Source: Clostridia bacterium
GTDB lineage: Bacteria; Bacillota; Clostridia; Oscillospirales; CAG-272
Assembly: GCA_017482495.1 (NCBI GenBank)
Contig: JAFUMU010000079.1
Coordinates: 1-40,616, forward strand
DNA length: 40,616 nt
Reading direction: 5' to 3'
Shown piece after piece: positions 32,372 through 40,616 of the stretch. Each line of letters starts with the position of its first letter. Positions within the stretch are counted from its first letter, which is position 1. The position numbers and the translations under genes are program-made. A model generated the notes under the pieces. The model saw only the letters and a program-made list of their open reading frames with translations, made no database searches and had not been told where the DNA came from.

Positions 32372-34318
32372 TTAAAGCGGTGATTTAGCTGAAAGGTATT
32401 TGACTGTGGTTATCTCATCAAATGCATCATCTGATATATCTGCTTTCTCGGGAACGTAAACGCTTTTGAGAATAATGCATCCGGAAAAGCACACAGGGCC
32501 TATCTCGCCAAGATCTTCAGTAAATGTAATATCCGTAAGTGATATACAGTCCTTAAATGAAGCATAGCCGAGATATACAGCATTTTTTGCAACAACTGTG
32601 TGAAGCTTAGCCGAGCCCTCAAAGGCATTCATACCGATGATCTCAGCATTTTTCAGATTGACCTCTTCAAGATCGCTTCCTCTGAAGGCATATGCTGCTA
32701 TGCTTGTAACGGTATCAGGCAGGGTATATTTAGCAGCCCCTCTTCCTGCGGGATAGATGATAAGTGATGTTTTGTCGGCGGAAAAAAGTATCCCGTCAAC
32801 TGTGGTGTATTTTGTACTGAAGCTTGAGGTGGATATGCGACGAAGTGCGGTGCATCCCTCTGTCATCGTTGCGGAAATATCGTCTGATTCTGAATATATT
32901 CCCAGCTCTTCAAGGGCGGTGCAACTCTTGAGAAGTCCGTCTCCGATGGATGTAACGGTGGCCGGAATGTCAAATGCTGTAAGTGAAGTACAGTTTTCAA
33001 ATGCCGCTTCACCTACTTCCTCCATTCCTGCAGGTAGGGATACTCTTGAAAGGTAAATGCATCCGCTGAAGGCTCTGTCGCCGATAGATGTTACACCGAA
33101 GGGAATATTCATAAGAGCCATATATTTGCACTGTGAAAACGCTTCTTCATCTATACGCTTCAGCCCTTCGGGAAGAGCGATGCTCTGTAAAAACTGACAG
33201 TTTTTAAATATTCTCTTGGGAAGAACGGTGATTTTTGCTTCAATATCAGCGTCGGAAAGATTTATGCAGTTTTCGAAAACACCTTCACCAAGCCATTGTA
33301 CATTTTCGCTGATAAAAGCATTTTCAAGTATGTCACAGTCCTTAAAAGCATTATTTTCAACCGTGGTGACACTTTCGGGAAGCTCCGCTTTTTTTAAGTT
33401 GTCGCAATCCATAAAAAGCTCTGCAGGGACAGTGTCAGTTCCTTCTGGAATTACTACCGCAGTAAGTCCGCTTCCTTTAAATACCCCTCTTGAAAGAACC
33501 GCTTTGCCTTCAAAGGTAACTGTCTGAAGTTCTTTTGCTTCGAGAAAGCATTCCTCGCCAAGGGTTGCGCCGTCCGCAACGTAAACATTATACAGTGAAT
33601 TGCATCGGGCAAACGCCTTGCTTCCGTACTTAGTTATTTTGACCGTGCTTACGGTATCAAGGGCGTTACATCCCTCAAATCCACTGTTGCCTACAGATAC
33701 AAGTGCATCAGAGTAAAATGTTTTTAGCTCAGTACATCCCAAAAAAGCATTAGGATAAACGACTCGCACTGCGGGAGTATATACATTTTTCAGAGATACC
33801 GCTCCCTTGAAGGTGTCAGCCTTTATTTCGGTGATATTTTTTGCGATGAAGCTCTCAAGGGCGGTACAATCGGAAAACGCTCCGCTTCCAATATCAGTTA
33901 CTTTTTCTCCCACAGAGACCTCTTTTATATCCGAGCGTCCGCAGAATGCTTTGTCAGCTACTGTGTATACAGGTATATCATCAAAATAGTCAGGTATCTC
34001 AAGCTTTGCAGGAAGCTCGCCGCTGTATTGAGGATCGAGAGCGACCGTATTGTCTGTAAGGGTAAACCAAGGTGCAGATGATTTGCTTAGACGGATATAA
34101 CCGTCTGAGCTGTCTTGAGGATCAAGCTTAGGATAAAGCTGAGTGTAGGCGAGAATACTTGCCACTACTGCAAGTGAAACGCTGAGAATAATTATCAGTA
34201 TAAGCTTCCAAGGCGACTCTCTTTTTATTTTTGGCGCAGTATTGCTGCCCCCTATATCTTCTGAAGGGGCTTGCTCTGCAGATTCAATTATAGCTTTGAA
34301 TGTAGATTTGTTTTCCAT
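32372..34318 (-). CDS. Membrane-anchored BspA-type leucine-rich-repeat protein
   Basis: A 648-residue protein with no signal peptide. It has a polar N-terminus (about 1-35), one membrane helix (about 36-60, WKLILIIILSVSLAVVASIL) and then a long external part. From about residue 120 to the end it is built of some 20 BspA/LRR_5 repeats of 21-24 residues with the pattern AFxxCxxLxxVxIPxxVxxIG, for example AFSDCTALESF and AFKDCDILENA. Such repeats mediate adhesion or carbohydrate and host binding in other bacteria. The orientation (N-in, C-out) follows from the charges. GAGGC lies before the ATG. It is a single-gene unit. Function is not established. Confidence 0.88.
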   Translation of the reverse strand: MENKSTFKAIIESAEQAPSEDIGGSNTAPKIKRESPWKLILIIILSVSLAVVASILAYTQLYPKLDPQDSSDGYIRLSKSSAPWFTLTDNTVALDPQYSGELPAKLEIPDYFDDIPVYTVADKAFCGRSDIKEVSVGEKVTDIGSGAFSDCTALESFIAKNITEIKADTFKGAVSLKNVYTPAVRVVYPNAFLGCTELKTFYSDALVSVGNSGFEGCNALDTVSTVKITKYGSKAFARCNSLYNVYVADGATLGEECFLEAKELQTVTFEGKAVLSRGVFKGSGLTAVVIPEGTDTVPAELFMDCDNLKKAELPESVTTVENNAFKDCDILENAFISENVQWLGEGVFENCINLSDADIEAKITVLPKRIFKNCQFLQSIALPEGLKRIDEEAFSQCKYMALMNIPFGVTSIGDRAFSGCIYLSRVSLPAGMEEVGEAAFENCTSLTAFDIPATVTSIGDGLLKSCTALEELGIYSESDDISATMTEGCTALRRISTSSFSTKYTTVDGILFSADKTSLIIYPAGRGAAKYTLPDTVTSIAAYAFRGSDLEEVNLKNAEIIGMNAFEGSAKLHTVVAKNAVYLGYASFKDCISLTDITFTEDLGEIGPVCFSGCIILKSVYVPEKADISDDAFDEITTVKYLSAKSPL

Positions 34319-34499
34319 AATTGCCTCGTTTTCAATAAAAACTCTAAAAAACTACCTGCAGCATAATTTTAACAGATATTTATTAACAAAGAAAGAGGTT
34401 ACAATGAATAAAATGAAAGTAGCCGCACAATATTTATATGTGTTTACGAAAGTACGTATATTTATTGCCGTGATGATGTTCTACAATTGTTATAAACAG

Positions 34500-34535
34500 A
34501 AATACCGCACAGCAAATATGTTGTGCGGTATTTTT
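34500..34535. terminator. Bidirectional terminator between the LRR gene and phoR
   Basis: A 12-bp perfect stem AAATACCGCACA / TGTGCGGTATTT (34500-34511 with 34522-34533) closes a 10-base loop. On plus it is followed by TT; on minus by TTTCTGTTT, 38 bp after the phoR stop, so it can end the phosphate operon. The remaining 34319-34499 shows no supported gene. Confidence 0.75.
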
Positions 34536-34573
34536 GTAAATCAATACTGACTTTACGTATAAGTATTCTTTGG

Positions 34574-36220
34574 TTAAAATACGATCGAAACCGTCGTGCC
34601 TTCTCCGGTTACGCTATCAAGTTTGATCATACCACTGTGATATGCTACCGCGTGTTTGACGATGGAAAGTCCAAGACCGGTACCGCCGGTTTCTTTTGAA
34701 TGGCTCTTATCCACACGGTAGAAACGTTCAAAGATACGGCTTTGATGCTCGGCAGGAATGCCGATGCCGGTATCGCTGACAGAAAGAACAATGTTGCCAT
34801 TTGTGTTTTTGAGATCGATCGTTACCTTGCCACCGTCCTTGTTATAGCGGATAGCGTTATCGCAAAGGTTGTAGATGATCTCGTAGAGGTATCTACGGAT
34901 ACCATTCATCACACAAGACTCACCGTTCAGATGAATCTCTACTTGTTTCTTCGCCGCCGAAACGGTCAGCACTTCGATAACCTCGCTTGCCACATCATAG
35001 AGGTCAACCGACTCGGTGACAGGCTCGCTATCCTCATCAAGCTGGGAAAGACGGATGATATCGTTAATAAGTGAAACAAGCCGTGTGGCTTCGTTTTTAA
35101 TATTACCGACAAATCTCTTGGTATCCTCCGGCTTTACAAGACCGTTTTCGAGAAGCTCTGCACTGCCGATAATGGATTGAAGAGGTGTTTTCAACTCGTG
35201 TGAAACATTGGCGGTAAACTCCCGGCGGTTACGCTCGGCAAATGCCGTTTCGGTAACGTCAAAGCAAAGAATAACAACGCCTACCGTCTTTCCGTCCGAT
35301 TCGGTGCGGTTAATAACAAACTGATACTCGCTACCGTTTTTTTCCTCACGGAACTCGGCTCTTTTGCCGTCAAGTGCCTTTTCGATGGCACGGCTCATAT
35401 CGGTGCTGCGGTCAAGCGCAAGAAAATCACGACCTACTGCTGTATCACTTGCGCCGAACAGTTTTTTAGCGGCGGCATTGATACTGAGTACCATGCCTTT
35501 TTTATCAAGCAGAACAAGCCCTTCGTTCATAGAAGCGGTGATCTGCTCAAACTCATCGGACTTTTGCTTCAGTTCACGCATCTGTTGTGTGATCTGCTTA
35601 TGCTGTTTATTGATTTTAGTAAGGATCGGTGTCAGTTCTTCATAAGCATCGTTTTCCGCAGGGTTTTCAAGGTCAAGCTCGTTCAGCGGTTTTACAATAC
35701 TTTTTGCCATTGTGTTTGATAACACAAGTGCGACCACAATAGAGATCAAAACAATAGCGCATATAGCCGGAAGCATACCGAGAAACAATGCGCCGACTGT
35801 TACCTGACTTATAGAGATACGAAGCACATTGCCGTTTTCAAGACGAGTTGCCTCATAAAAAGTACGCTCGGTCAATGTGGAAGAATATCTTGCACTGCTA
35901 CCGCTACCATTCTCAATAGCTTCGGTTATTTCTTCACGGTCAAGGTGATTTTCCATTTCTTCTGCGTTTGCCTGCGAATCATAGATTACTGTGCCGTCAG
36001 TATCCACCAAAGTAAAACGGAACATAGAGGAGTCGAAATTGTCGAAATACTCTGCCCCCGCCTCATCTACGTTAGCAGCAACAAGAGAAAGTTCTTCTTT
36101 AAGTTGCGATATCTGTGATTTGTTAAAATAATCGTACAAAAAGCTGCTTGCGATAAAAAGGCTTGCTAAGAGAACGACCATAGCAACCGAAATGATGGAG
36201 CGAAAGATTTTTTTGGTCAT
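34574..36220 (-). CDS. phoR: Phosphate-regulon-type sensor histidine kinase (PhoR)
   Basis: A 548-residue kinase with membrane segments at about 7-29 and 143-167 flanking an extracytoplasmic domain of about 110 residues. A PAS-like domain (about 220-325, with SMNEGLVLLDKKGMVLSINAA) precedes the dimerisation domain carrying H341 in NVSHELKTPL. The ATPase domain has NLCDNAIRYNKDGGK, VSDTGIGIP and GGTGLGLSIVK. Its ATG overlaps the phoB stop by four bases. It lies at the end of pstSCAB-phoU-phoBR, so sensing of phosphate through PstSCAB and PhoU is the likely input. It is a paralogue of the kinase at 4942-6513. Threonine is written ACC in places where the paralogue uses ACA (GGTACCGG against GGCACAGG). 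Confidence 0.93.
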   Translation of the reverse strand: MTKKIFRSIISVAMVVLLASLFIASSFLYDYFNKSQISQLKEELSLVAANVDEAGAEYFDNFDSSMFRFTLVDTDGTVIYDSQANAEEMENHLDREEITEAIENGSGSSARYSSTLTERTFYEATRLENGNVLRISISQVTVGALFLGMLPAICAIVLISIVVALVLSNTMAKSIVKPLNELDLENPAENDAYEELTPILTKINKQHKQITQQMRELKQKSDEFEQITASMNEGLVLLDKKGMVLSINAAAKKLFGASDTAVGRDFLALDRSTDMSRAIEKALDGKRAEFREEKNGSEYQFVINRTESDGKTVGVVILCFDVTETAFAERNRREFTANVSHELKTPLQSIIGSAELLENGLVKPEDTKRFVGNIKNEATRLVSLINDIIRLSQLDEDSEPVTESVDLYDVASEVIEVLTVSAAKKQVEIHLNGESCVMNGIRRYLYEIIYNLCDNAIRYNKDGGKVTIDLKNTNGNIVLSVSDTGIGIPAEHQSRIFERFYRVDKSHSKETGGTGLGLSIVKHAVAYHSGMIKLDSVTGEGTTVSIVF

Positions 36221-36891
36221 TTCTCGACCTCCATTTTGTAGCCTACACCGATCACTGTTTCAATATAGGAGCCAGTATCGCCCAGTTTTTGACGAAGGGT
36301 TTTAATGTGCATATCTACTGTTCTCGACTCACCGAGATAATTTATACCCCATACTTCCGAAAGGAGCTTATCACGGGAGAACACGATGCCGGGACTCTGC
36401 ATAAAAAGCTTCAGGATTTCAAACTCTTTGAAGGTAAGTACCACCTTTTCACCATTGACTGTTACAAGATGCTCCTTATCGCTGAGGGTGATTTCACCAA
36501 CGGTAAGGACTTCTTCTTTCTCGTCCGGCTCACAGCGGCGCAGTACCGCTTTAATGCGGGATACCATTTCCATCACACCGAAAGGCTTTACAAGATAATC
36601 GTCTGCACCCGTATCAAGTCCCTGAATCTTATCCATTTCTGTGCCTTTGGCAGTAGCCATAATCACCGGAATTTTACGGGTTTCGGGATTTTTCCTGATT
36701 TCTCTGAGCACATCAACGCCGTCCTTTCCGGGCAGCATAATGTCAAGCACGATCAGTTCAGGCTTTTCGGTTTTCAGTGCTTCAAGCATAGAGATGCCGT
36801 CAGCAAAGCCTTTTGCTTCAAAGCCGGTCTGTGTCAGCGTATAAACCTCGATGTCACGTATGGTATTGTCGTCATCAACACACCAAATCAA
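36217..36891 (-). CDS. phoB: Phosphate-regulon-type response regulator (PhoB)
   Basis: A 224-residue OmpR-family regulator. The receiver domain (about 1-118) has the acidic DDD at 6-8, phosphoacceptor D50 in LIVLDIMLPGKDG and the lysine in VKPFG. The winged helix (about 128-224) has TFKEFEILKLFMQSPG, the recognition region TVDMHIKTLRQKLG and the wing VIGVGYKME. It starts with TTG, which overlaps the stop of a 28-codon upstream frame; AGAGGG lies nine bases before it. It is expected to activate pst genes when phosphate is scarce, in partnership with the phoR it overlaps by four bases. Confidence 0.93.
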   Translation of the reverse strand: MIWCVDDDNTIRDIEVYTLTQTGFEAKGFADGISMLEALKTEKPELIVLDIMLPGKDGVDVLREIRKNPETRKIPVIMATAKGTEMDKIQGLDTGADDYLVKPFGVMEMVSRIKAVLRRCEPDEKEEVLTVGEITLSDKEHLVTVNGEKVVLTFKEFEILKLFMQSPGIVFSRDKLLSEVWGINYLGESRTVDMHIKTLRQKLGDTGSYIETVIGVGYKMEVEK

Positions 36892-36974
36892 GTCATATCC
36901 CTCTCTTTCTCAGGCATTACGCTAAGCGTAATGCGGGCGCAAAAAGAATTACTTTGAGTTTTGGTTTTCTCCAT
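36888..36974 (-). CDS. Possible 28-codon coupling ORF between phoU and phoB
   Basis: A frame of 28 residues, starting MEKTKTQSNSF and ending EKERDMT, begins eight bases after the phoU stop; its TGA overlaps the TTG start of phoB (ACTTGATT). AGGAG at the phoU end is 12 bases from its ATG, a little far. Its middle codons cover a near-perfect palindrome (GCATTACGCT / AGCGTAATGC, 36914-36934) that can fold into a tight hairpin. Translation through it could open the hairpin and feed ribosomes to the weak TTG start. It may equally be a chance frame over an intergenic hairpin. Confidence 0.35.
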   Translation of the reverse strand: MEKTKTQSNSFCARITLSVMPEKERDMT

Positions 36975-36981
36975 TTTTGCG

Positions 36982-37626
36982 CTATTCTCCTTTATGAACG
37001 CCGGTCACGGAGAACTCGACCCACTCCGCGATATTAACGGCGTGGTCTCCGATGCGTTCAAAATATTTTGCTATCATAAGAAGATCCACTGCATACTCAC
37101 CGTCGGCGGTATTTTCGGAAATCATCTTAATAAGTGTCTGTTTTACTCGGTCAAAAGCGTCGTCCACTACATCATCGTAATCAGATACTGATTTTGCAAG
37201 CTCAAGGTCTCCGCTTACATAGGCATCGATGCTGTCGGTCACCATTTTAATGGTGGCTTCTGCCATAAGACGAATATCGTGGCATTCCTCACCGGTCCTG
37301 CCGCCCAAAAAAGTAATGATCTCGGCAATATCCTCTGCCTGATCTCCGATTCTTTCCATATCGGTAATCATTTTAAGAGCAGCGGAAATCACACGAAGGT
37401 CTTTTGCGACAGGCTGCTGTTGAAGCAATAGCTTTAAGCAAATGGCTTCGATCTCACGCTCCATTTGGTCCACCCTGTGACCTTGCTCCTTTGCCTTGCG
37501 TGCATCTGCGGCGTTGCCTTCCAAAAGTGCCTTTGAAGAAAGGGCGATAATACTTTCACATTCAGCGCCCATTTGGGTCATCTTTTTATTCAGCAGGCTA
37601 AGCTGCTCATCAAATCTACTTCTCAT
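36982..37626 (-). CDS. phoU: Phosphate-transport system regulator PhoU
   Basis: A 214-residue helical protein made of two similar three-helix bundles (about 1-105 and 110-214). PhoU links the PstSCAB transporter to PhoR and restrains signalling when phosphate is plentiful. Metal-binding-type motifs are seen in each half: ADARKAKEQGHRVDQMEREIE with the ERIGDQAEDIAE helix in the first, and ERIGDHAVNIAEWVEF in the second. The start used is the ATG at 37626, four bases after the pstB stop; a longer frame overlaps pstB by about 95 bases and adds unrelated residues. Confidence 0.95.
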   Translation of the reverse strand: MRSRFDEQLSLLNKKMTQMGAECESIIALSSKALLEGNAADARKAKEQGHRVDQMEREIEAICLKLLLQQQPVAKDLRVISAALKMITDMERIGDQAEDIAEIITFLGGRTGEECHDIRLMAEATIKMVTDSIDAYVSGDLELAKSVSDYDDVVDDAFDRVKQTLIKMISENTADGEYAVDLLMIAKYFERIGDHAVNIAEWVEFSVTGVHKGE

Positions 37627-37630
37627 ACTA

Positions 37631-38386
37631 TCAACCAAACCTTCCTGTAATGTAATCCTCGGTACGCTTATCCTTCGGCTGCGAGAATAATTTCTCAGTT
37701 TCACCGAATTCCACCAACTCTCCAAGAAGGAAGAATGCCGTATTGTCTGAGATACGAACTGCCTGCTGCATATTATGAGTCACTATAATTATAGTATATT
37801 TTTCCCTTAATTGCAATGCAAGTTCCTCAATTCGAGAGGTGGAGATAGGATCGAGCGCCGAAGTCGGCTCATCCATCAGTAACACTTTAGGCTCTACGGC
37901 AAGGGCACGGGCAATGCAAAGACGCTGTTGCTGGCCGCCAGAAAGACCGAGAGCATTCTTTTTAAGTCTGTCCTTTACCTCGTCCCAAATAGCCGCATCA
38001 CGAAGCGCCTGCTCCACGATTTCGTCCAGCTTCACTCTGCTTGTGATACCGTGTGTACGAGGACCATAAGCAATATTATCGTAAATGCTCATCGGGAAGG
38101 GATTTGGTTTTTGGAACACCATACCAACGTCACGGCGAAGCTCGTTTACATCCACATCCTTATCGAATATATTGCGACCGTTATAACACACTTCACCCGT
38201 GATTTTTACAATAGGTATAGGATCATTCATACGGTTAAGAGTTTTAAGGAAAGTAGACTTGCCGCATCCCGAAGGGCCGATCAGCGCAGTGATGCTCTTT
38301 TCGGGAATTGCAATGTTTATATCTTTTAAGGCTTTATTTTCACCGTACCAAAGGCACAGATCTTTAGCCGTCATTATTTCGCTCAT
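37631..38386 (-). CDS. pstB: Phosphate ABC transporter ATP-binding protein PstB
   Basis: A 251-residue ATPase that powers high-affinity phosphate import. Walker A is GPSGCGKST (about 33-41), followed by the PstB-typical LNRMNDPIP; then [20 protein letters not shown], the ABC signature [16 protein letters not shown], Walker [14 protein letters not shown] and the switch histidine in VTHNMQQA. The protein ends EDYITGRFG, as usual. AAGGAG precedes the ATG, and the gene overlaps pstA by four bases (ATGA). Confidence 0.97.
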   Translation of the reverse strand: MSEIMTAKDLCLWYGENKALKDINIAIPEKSITALIGPSGCGKSTFLKTLNRMNDPIPIVKITGEVCYNGRNIFDKDVDVNELRRDVGMVFQKPNPFPMSIYDNIAYGPRTHGITSRVKLDEIVEQALRDAAIWDEVKDRLKKNALGLSGGQQQRLCIARALAVEPKVLLMDEPTSALDPISTSRIEELALQLREKYTIIIVTHNMQQAVRISDNTAFFLLGELVEFGETEKLFSQPKDKRTEDYITGRFG

Positions 38387-39225
38387 ATGTTTCTCCTTTT
38401 TGCAAAGTATTTGCCCACCAATGTGGCAGACAGATTTATCAGTAGTGTCAGTATCATCAGAATTGCGGCAATGGCGAAAGCTACTCCAAATTCTCCCTCT
38501 TCTTTCGCATACACATACAAAGCAACCGTTAAGGTGGCACCGGGAGAAGTAAGTCCCGTGAAAATACCATTGAGAGCGTGAGCAAAGCCTGCGGTAAAGA
38601 GCAGAGCCGCCGACTCACCGAGGATACGACCGACAGAAAGGATACAACCCGTGATAACACCGTCCACACATCCGGGAAGGACTACAGTGCGGATCACACG
38701 CCATTTACCTGCGCCCAAGCCGAAAGCTCCCTCACGGTAGCTCTGCGGAACTGTCTTTAAACTCTCTTGAGTAGTTCTCATTACTGTGGGCAGGTTCATA
38801 ATAACGAGAGTTAGCGCACCGGCAAGCAGACTTGTTCCGAAGTTGTTGGAAAACAGCAGCATACCAACAAGACCGTATATGATAGACGGGATACCCGAGA
38901 GGGTTTCAGCGGCGTATTCGATCATAGCCACTAACTTCTTATTTTTGGCGTATTCGGTAAGGTAAATCGCCGCACCTACACCGAGGGGCAGAACAATAAT
39001 GAGCGTGGCAAGTACGATATAAACCGTATTTAGAATATCTGGCAGAATACCGATCCTTTCGGTTAAGTAGCTCGGCTTGGTGGATAGCAGTTCCCACGTG
39101 ATATTTGGGATACCGTTTACAAGCACGTATCCCATAAGGAACAATACAAGTGCCGCTGTAAGTGCGGTACAAACAATCATTGCGCTACGCATGAAACCGA
39201 TATATATTTTTCTTTTCTTGTTCAT
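38383..39225 (-). CDS. pstA: Phosphate ABC transporter permease PstA
   Basis: A 280-residue inner-membrane permease with six predicted spans. Family marks are [20 protein letters not shown], the stretch [37 protein letters not shown], and the EAA-type loop [25 protein letters not shown] lies before the ATG. The gap to pstC is one base and it overlaps pstB by four bases, so translation along the operon is tightly coupled. Confidence 0.96.
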   Translation of the reverse strand: MNKKRKIYIGFMRSAMIVCTALTAALVLFLMGYVLVNGIPNITWELLSTKPSYLTERIGILPDILNTVYIVLATLIIVLPLGVGAAIYLTEYAKNKKLVAMIEYAAETLSGIPSIIYGLVGMLLFSNNFGTSLLAGALTLVIMNLPTVMRTTQESLKTVPQSYREGAFGLGAGKWRVIRTVVLPGCVDGVITGCILSVGRILGESAALLFTAGFAHALNGIFTGLTSPGATLTVALYVYAKEEGEFGVAFAIAAILMILTLLINLSATLVGKYFAKRRNI

Positions 39226-39226
39226 A

Positions 39227-40099
39227 TTATTTCTCCTTATTACGCTTGAGGAAGAAATTAAGCGTAGCGTTAATCAGCATAATAAACAGGAACAGTACAA
39301 GTGCGATGGAAAACAAAGCGTTTCTCTGTAAGCTGCCGGGGCTTGAGTATGCCATTTCGCTTGCAACGGCGGTGGTAAGGAAACGTACACTCTCAAAGAG
39401 TGAGGGCATATTCGCCACGTTACCCGCAACCATCATAACCGCCATTGCCTCACCGATGGCACGACCAACGCCGAGCACAACGGCGGCGGCTATACCGCTT
39501 TTTGCGGCAGGGACAGACACCTTAAAAAAGGTCTCGGTAGGGGTAGCACCAAGAGCCAAAGAAGCATCTTCATATTCCTTTGGTACAGCATCCAACGCCG
39601 TGATAGATACCTTTATAATGTTCGGCAGTATCATTATGGCAAGCACGATAATTGCGGCAAGCAAGCTTGCACCGTCCGGTACATTAAAGATTTCACGGAT
39701 CGCCGGCACGAGTACGAGCATACCGACAAGGCCGTACACAACCGAAGGGATACCTGCAAGCAGGTTGACGGCGGCTTCGATAACAGCCCTGATCTTTTCA
39801 TTTGCTACTTTGGAAAGATACACAGCTGTAAAGAAGCCGATCGGCACACCAATCAATATAGCGCCTGCCGTTCCGTACACGCTTGTTAGTATAAACGGCA
39901 ATATTCCGTATTTCGGTTCGGCAGCAGTAGATGCCCACTCTTTGCCGAAAAGGAAATTAAAAAGTCCGATTTCCCGAATGGCAGGAATACCCGATATAAT
40001 CAGATATACCGTTATGAGCAGAACACAGCCGACGGTTAGTAAACCGAGTATGAGAAATATGCCGTGTACGATATTCTCAAATAATTTATTTTTCTTCAT
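39227..40099 (-). CDS. pstC: Phosphate ABC transporter permease PstC
   Basis: A 290-residue permease with six predicted spans, which pairs with PstA. Typical residues include GKEWASTAAEPKYGILPFI, GVPIGFFTAVYLSKVA, AGIPSVVYGLVGMLVLVP and the EAA-type loop EDASLALGATPTETFFKVSVP. The start used is the ATG at 40099, with GAGG eight bases upstream; a frame 13 residues longer has no ribosome site. It follows pstS after 54 bp that hold a stable hairpin. Confidence 0.95.
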   Translation of the reverse strand: MKKNKLFENIVHGIFLILGLLTVGCVLLITVYLIISGIPAIREIGLFNFLFGKEWASTAAEPKYGILPFILTSVYGTAGAILIGVPIGFFTAVYLSKVANEKIRAVIEAAVNLLAGIPSVVYGLVGMLVLVPAIREIFNVPDGASLLAAIIVLAIMILPNIIKVSITALDAVPKEYEDASLALGATPTETFFKVSVPAAKSGIAAAVVLGVGRAIGEAMAVMMVAGNVANMPSLFESVRFLTTAVASEMAYSSPGSLQRNALFSIALVLFLFIMLINATLNFFLKRNKEK

Positions 40100-40117
40100 A
40101 ATCAACCTCAATGGGAA

Positions 40118-40147
40118 TAAGCGGCGGTGTGAAAACACCGTCGCTTA
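40118..40147 (-). other. Intra-operon hairpin between pstS and pstC
   Basis: A 13-pair stem with one wobble closes a 4-base loop (TAAGCGGCGGTGT / ACACCGTCGCTTA on plus). It starts six bases after the pstS stop and has no T tract. Such hairpins after binding-protein genes are known to stabilise the upstream message and reduce read-through, making PstS more abundant than the membrane parts. Confidence 0.7.
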
Positions 40148-40153
40148 AAGTCC

Positions 40154-40616
40154 TTAGTTTGCAGGAACGACACCTGCACCGCTGATGATCTCGTTTGCCG
40201 CTTCGGAAGTAATGTAATCAAAGAATTTCTGAGCACTTTCGGAGAGAGTGGCGTCCTTCTTGGTTACCAGAACGAAGGGGCGCTGTACCACATAGCTACC
40301 GTCCTTGATGGTTTCTTCGCTGGGTGCAACACCGCCAACGGTAAGTGCCTTTACAGTATCCTTTACAGAAGCGAGAGAAGCATAACCGATCGCACCGGGG
40401 TTGCTTGCAACGGTGGTGATAACATCGCCTGTAGAGGTCAGTTCCTGACGGTACTTGCACTTATCTTCGGTATCGGTGATGGACTCAAAGCCATCTCTTG
40501 TACCGCTGCCTGCTTCACGACCGATGAGTACGATCTCAGTATCGTTGCCGCCGACTTCTTTCCAATTCTTAATTTCGCCGGTGTAGATCTTAGCGATGGT
40601 TTCAACGTCGAGGTCA
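40154..40616 (-). CDS. pstS: Phosphate-binding protein PstS (C-terminal part, cut by the window end)
   Basis: The frame enters from the right edge and gives about 153 C-terminal residues. It begins DLDVETIAKIYTGEIKNWKE, the PstS segment before the phosphate site, and then has the phosphate-contacting motif GREAGSGTRDGFE. Further on are NPGAIGYASLASV and the end YITSEAANEIISGAGVVPAN. In the whole protein a signal peptide or lipobox would be expected beyond the edge. Of 16 threonine codons, ten are ACC, four ACT and only two ACA, unlike the ribosomal genes in the window. It is probably the first gene of the pst-phoU-phoBR operon. Confidence 0.95.
   Translation of the reverse strand, partial: DLDVETIAKIYTGEIKNWKEVGGNDTEIVLIGREAGSGTRDGFESITDTEDKCKYRQELTSTGDVITTVASNPGAIGYASLASVKDTVKALTVGGVAPSEETIKDGSYVVQRPFVLVTKKDATLSESAQKFFDYITSEAANEIISGAGVVPAN

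Noticed and set aside
34404..34550. 48-codon plus-strand frame with AAAGAGG upstream
   Set aside because: Its last third is the terminator hairpin at 34500-34535, no promoter is seen, and the product has no recognisable pattern. A real peptide cannot be excluded.
1..40616. tRNA, rRNA and CRISPR loci
   Set aside because: No cloverleaf, rRNA core sequence or regularly spaced repeat was seen by eye; a covariance search would be decisive.

Overview
This window looks like chromosomal DNA of a spore-forming Clostridia member of the Bacillota, most likely a Ruminococcaceae/Oscillospirales-type gut or rumen organism. The reasons are two secreted dockerin-bearing proteins, an HPr kinase, a PASTA-type Ser/Thr kinase, an anaerobic ribonucleotide reductase, a SpoVM-like sporulation micropeptide, strong AGGAGG ribosome binding sites, GTG and TTG starts, and sigma-A promoters with TGG-extended -10 boxes. 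No tRNA, rRNA, CRISPR array or intact insertion sequence was recognised.

Layout, left to right. 1-235 is gene-free and holds a perfect 46-bp palindrome, a 12-bp direct repeat and hairpins. nrdD-nrdG (minus) are preceded by a promoter with two NrdR-type boxes exactly 31 bp apart. hprK and a PhoBR-like two-component pair run on plus (3183-6513). On minus, prpC-prkC-rsgA-spoVM-tcdA (11331-6678) recalls the Bacillus subtilis prpC-prkC-rsgA-rpe-thiN-spoVM order, but rsgA is broken by one in-frame TAA. A secreted dockerin protein (minus) is followed by rpmG-secE-nusG-rplK-rplA (plus), with an L1-type operator before rplK. Next is a second dockerin protein with a GH123/DUF4091-like region (plus). 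An AT-rich pair follows: a WYL regulator and an unknown 192-residue protein. Then come a small membrane protein-tilS-ftsH, and a polytopic DUF2079-type protein with radC-rimM-trmD. A CUT1 sugar ABC importer lacks its own ATPase. A membrane-anchored BspA-type leucine-rich-repeat protein follows, and finally pstS-pstC-pstA-pstB-phoU-(mini-ORF)-phoB-phoR, with pstS cut by the window end.

Most of the window is conserved housekeeping: deoxynucleotide supply, carbon-catabolite control, protein phosphorylation, ribosome and tRNA maturation, secretion, proteolysis and phosphate uptake. Accessory content is the two dockerin proteins, the WYL pair, the sugar importer and the leucine-rich-repeat protein. 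The two sensor kinase/regulator pairs are paralogues; only the one at 34574-36891 sits with phosphate genes.

No clearly new multi-gene system is visible. The best candidates for follow-up are the SpoVM micropeptide, the stop codon inside rsgA, the WYL pair, the 28-codon ORF overlapping phoB, the dispersed CTCTC hairpins, and the duplicated unassigned module in the first dockerin protein.
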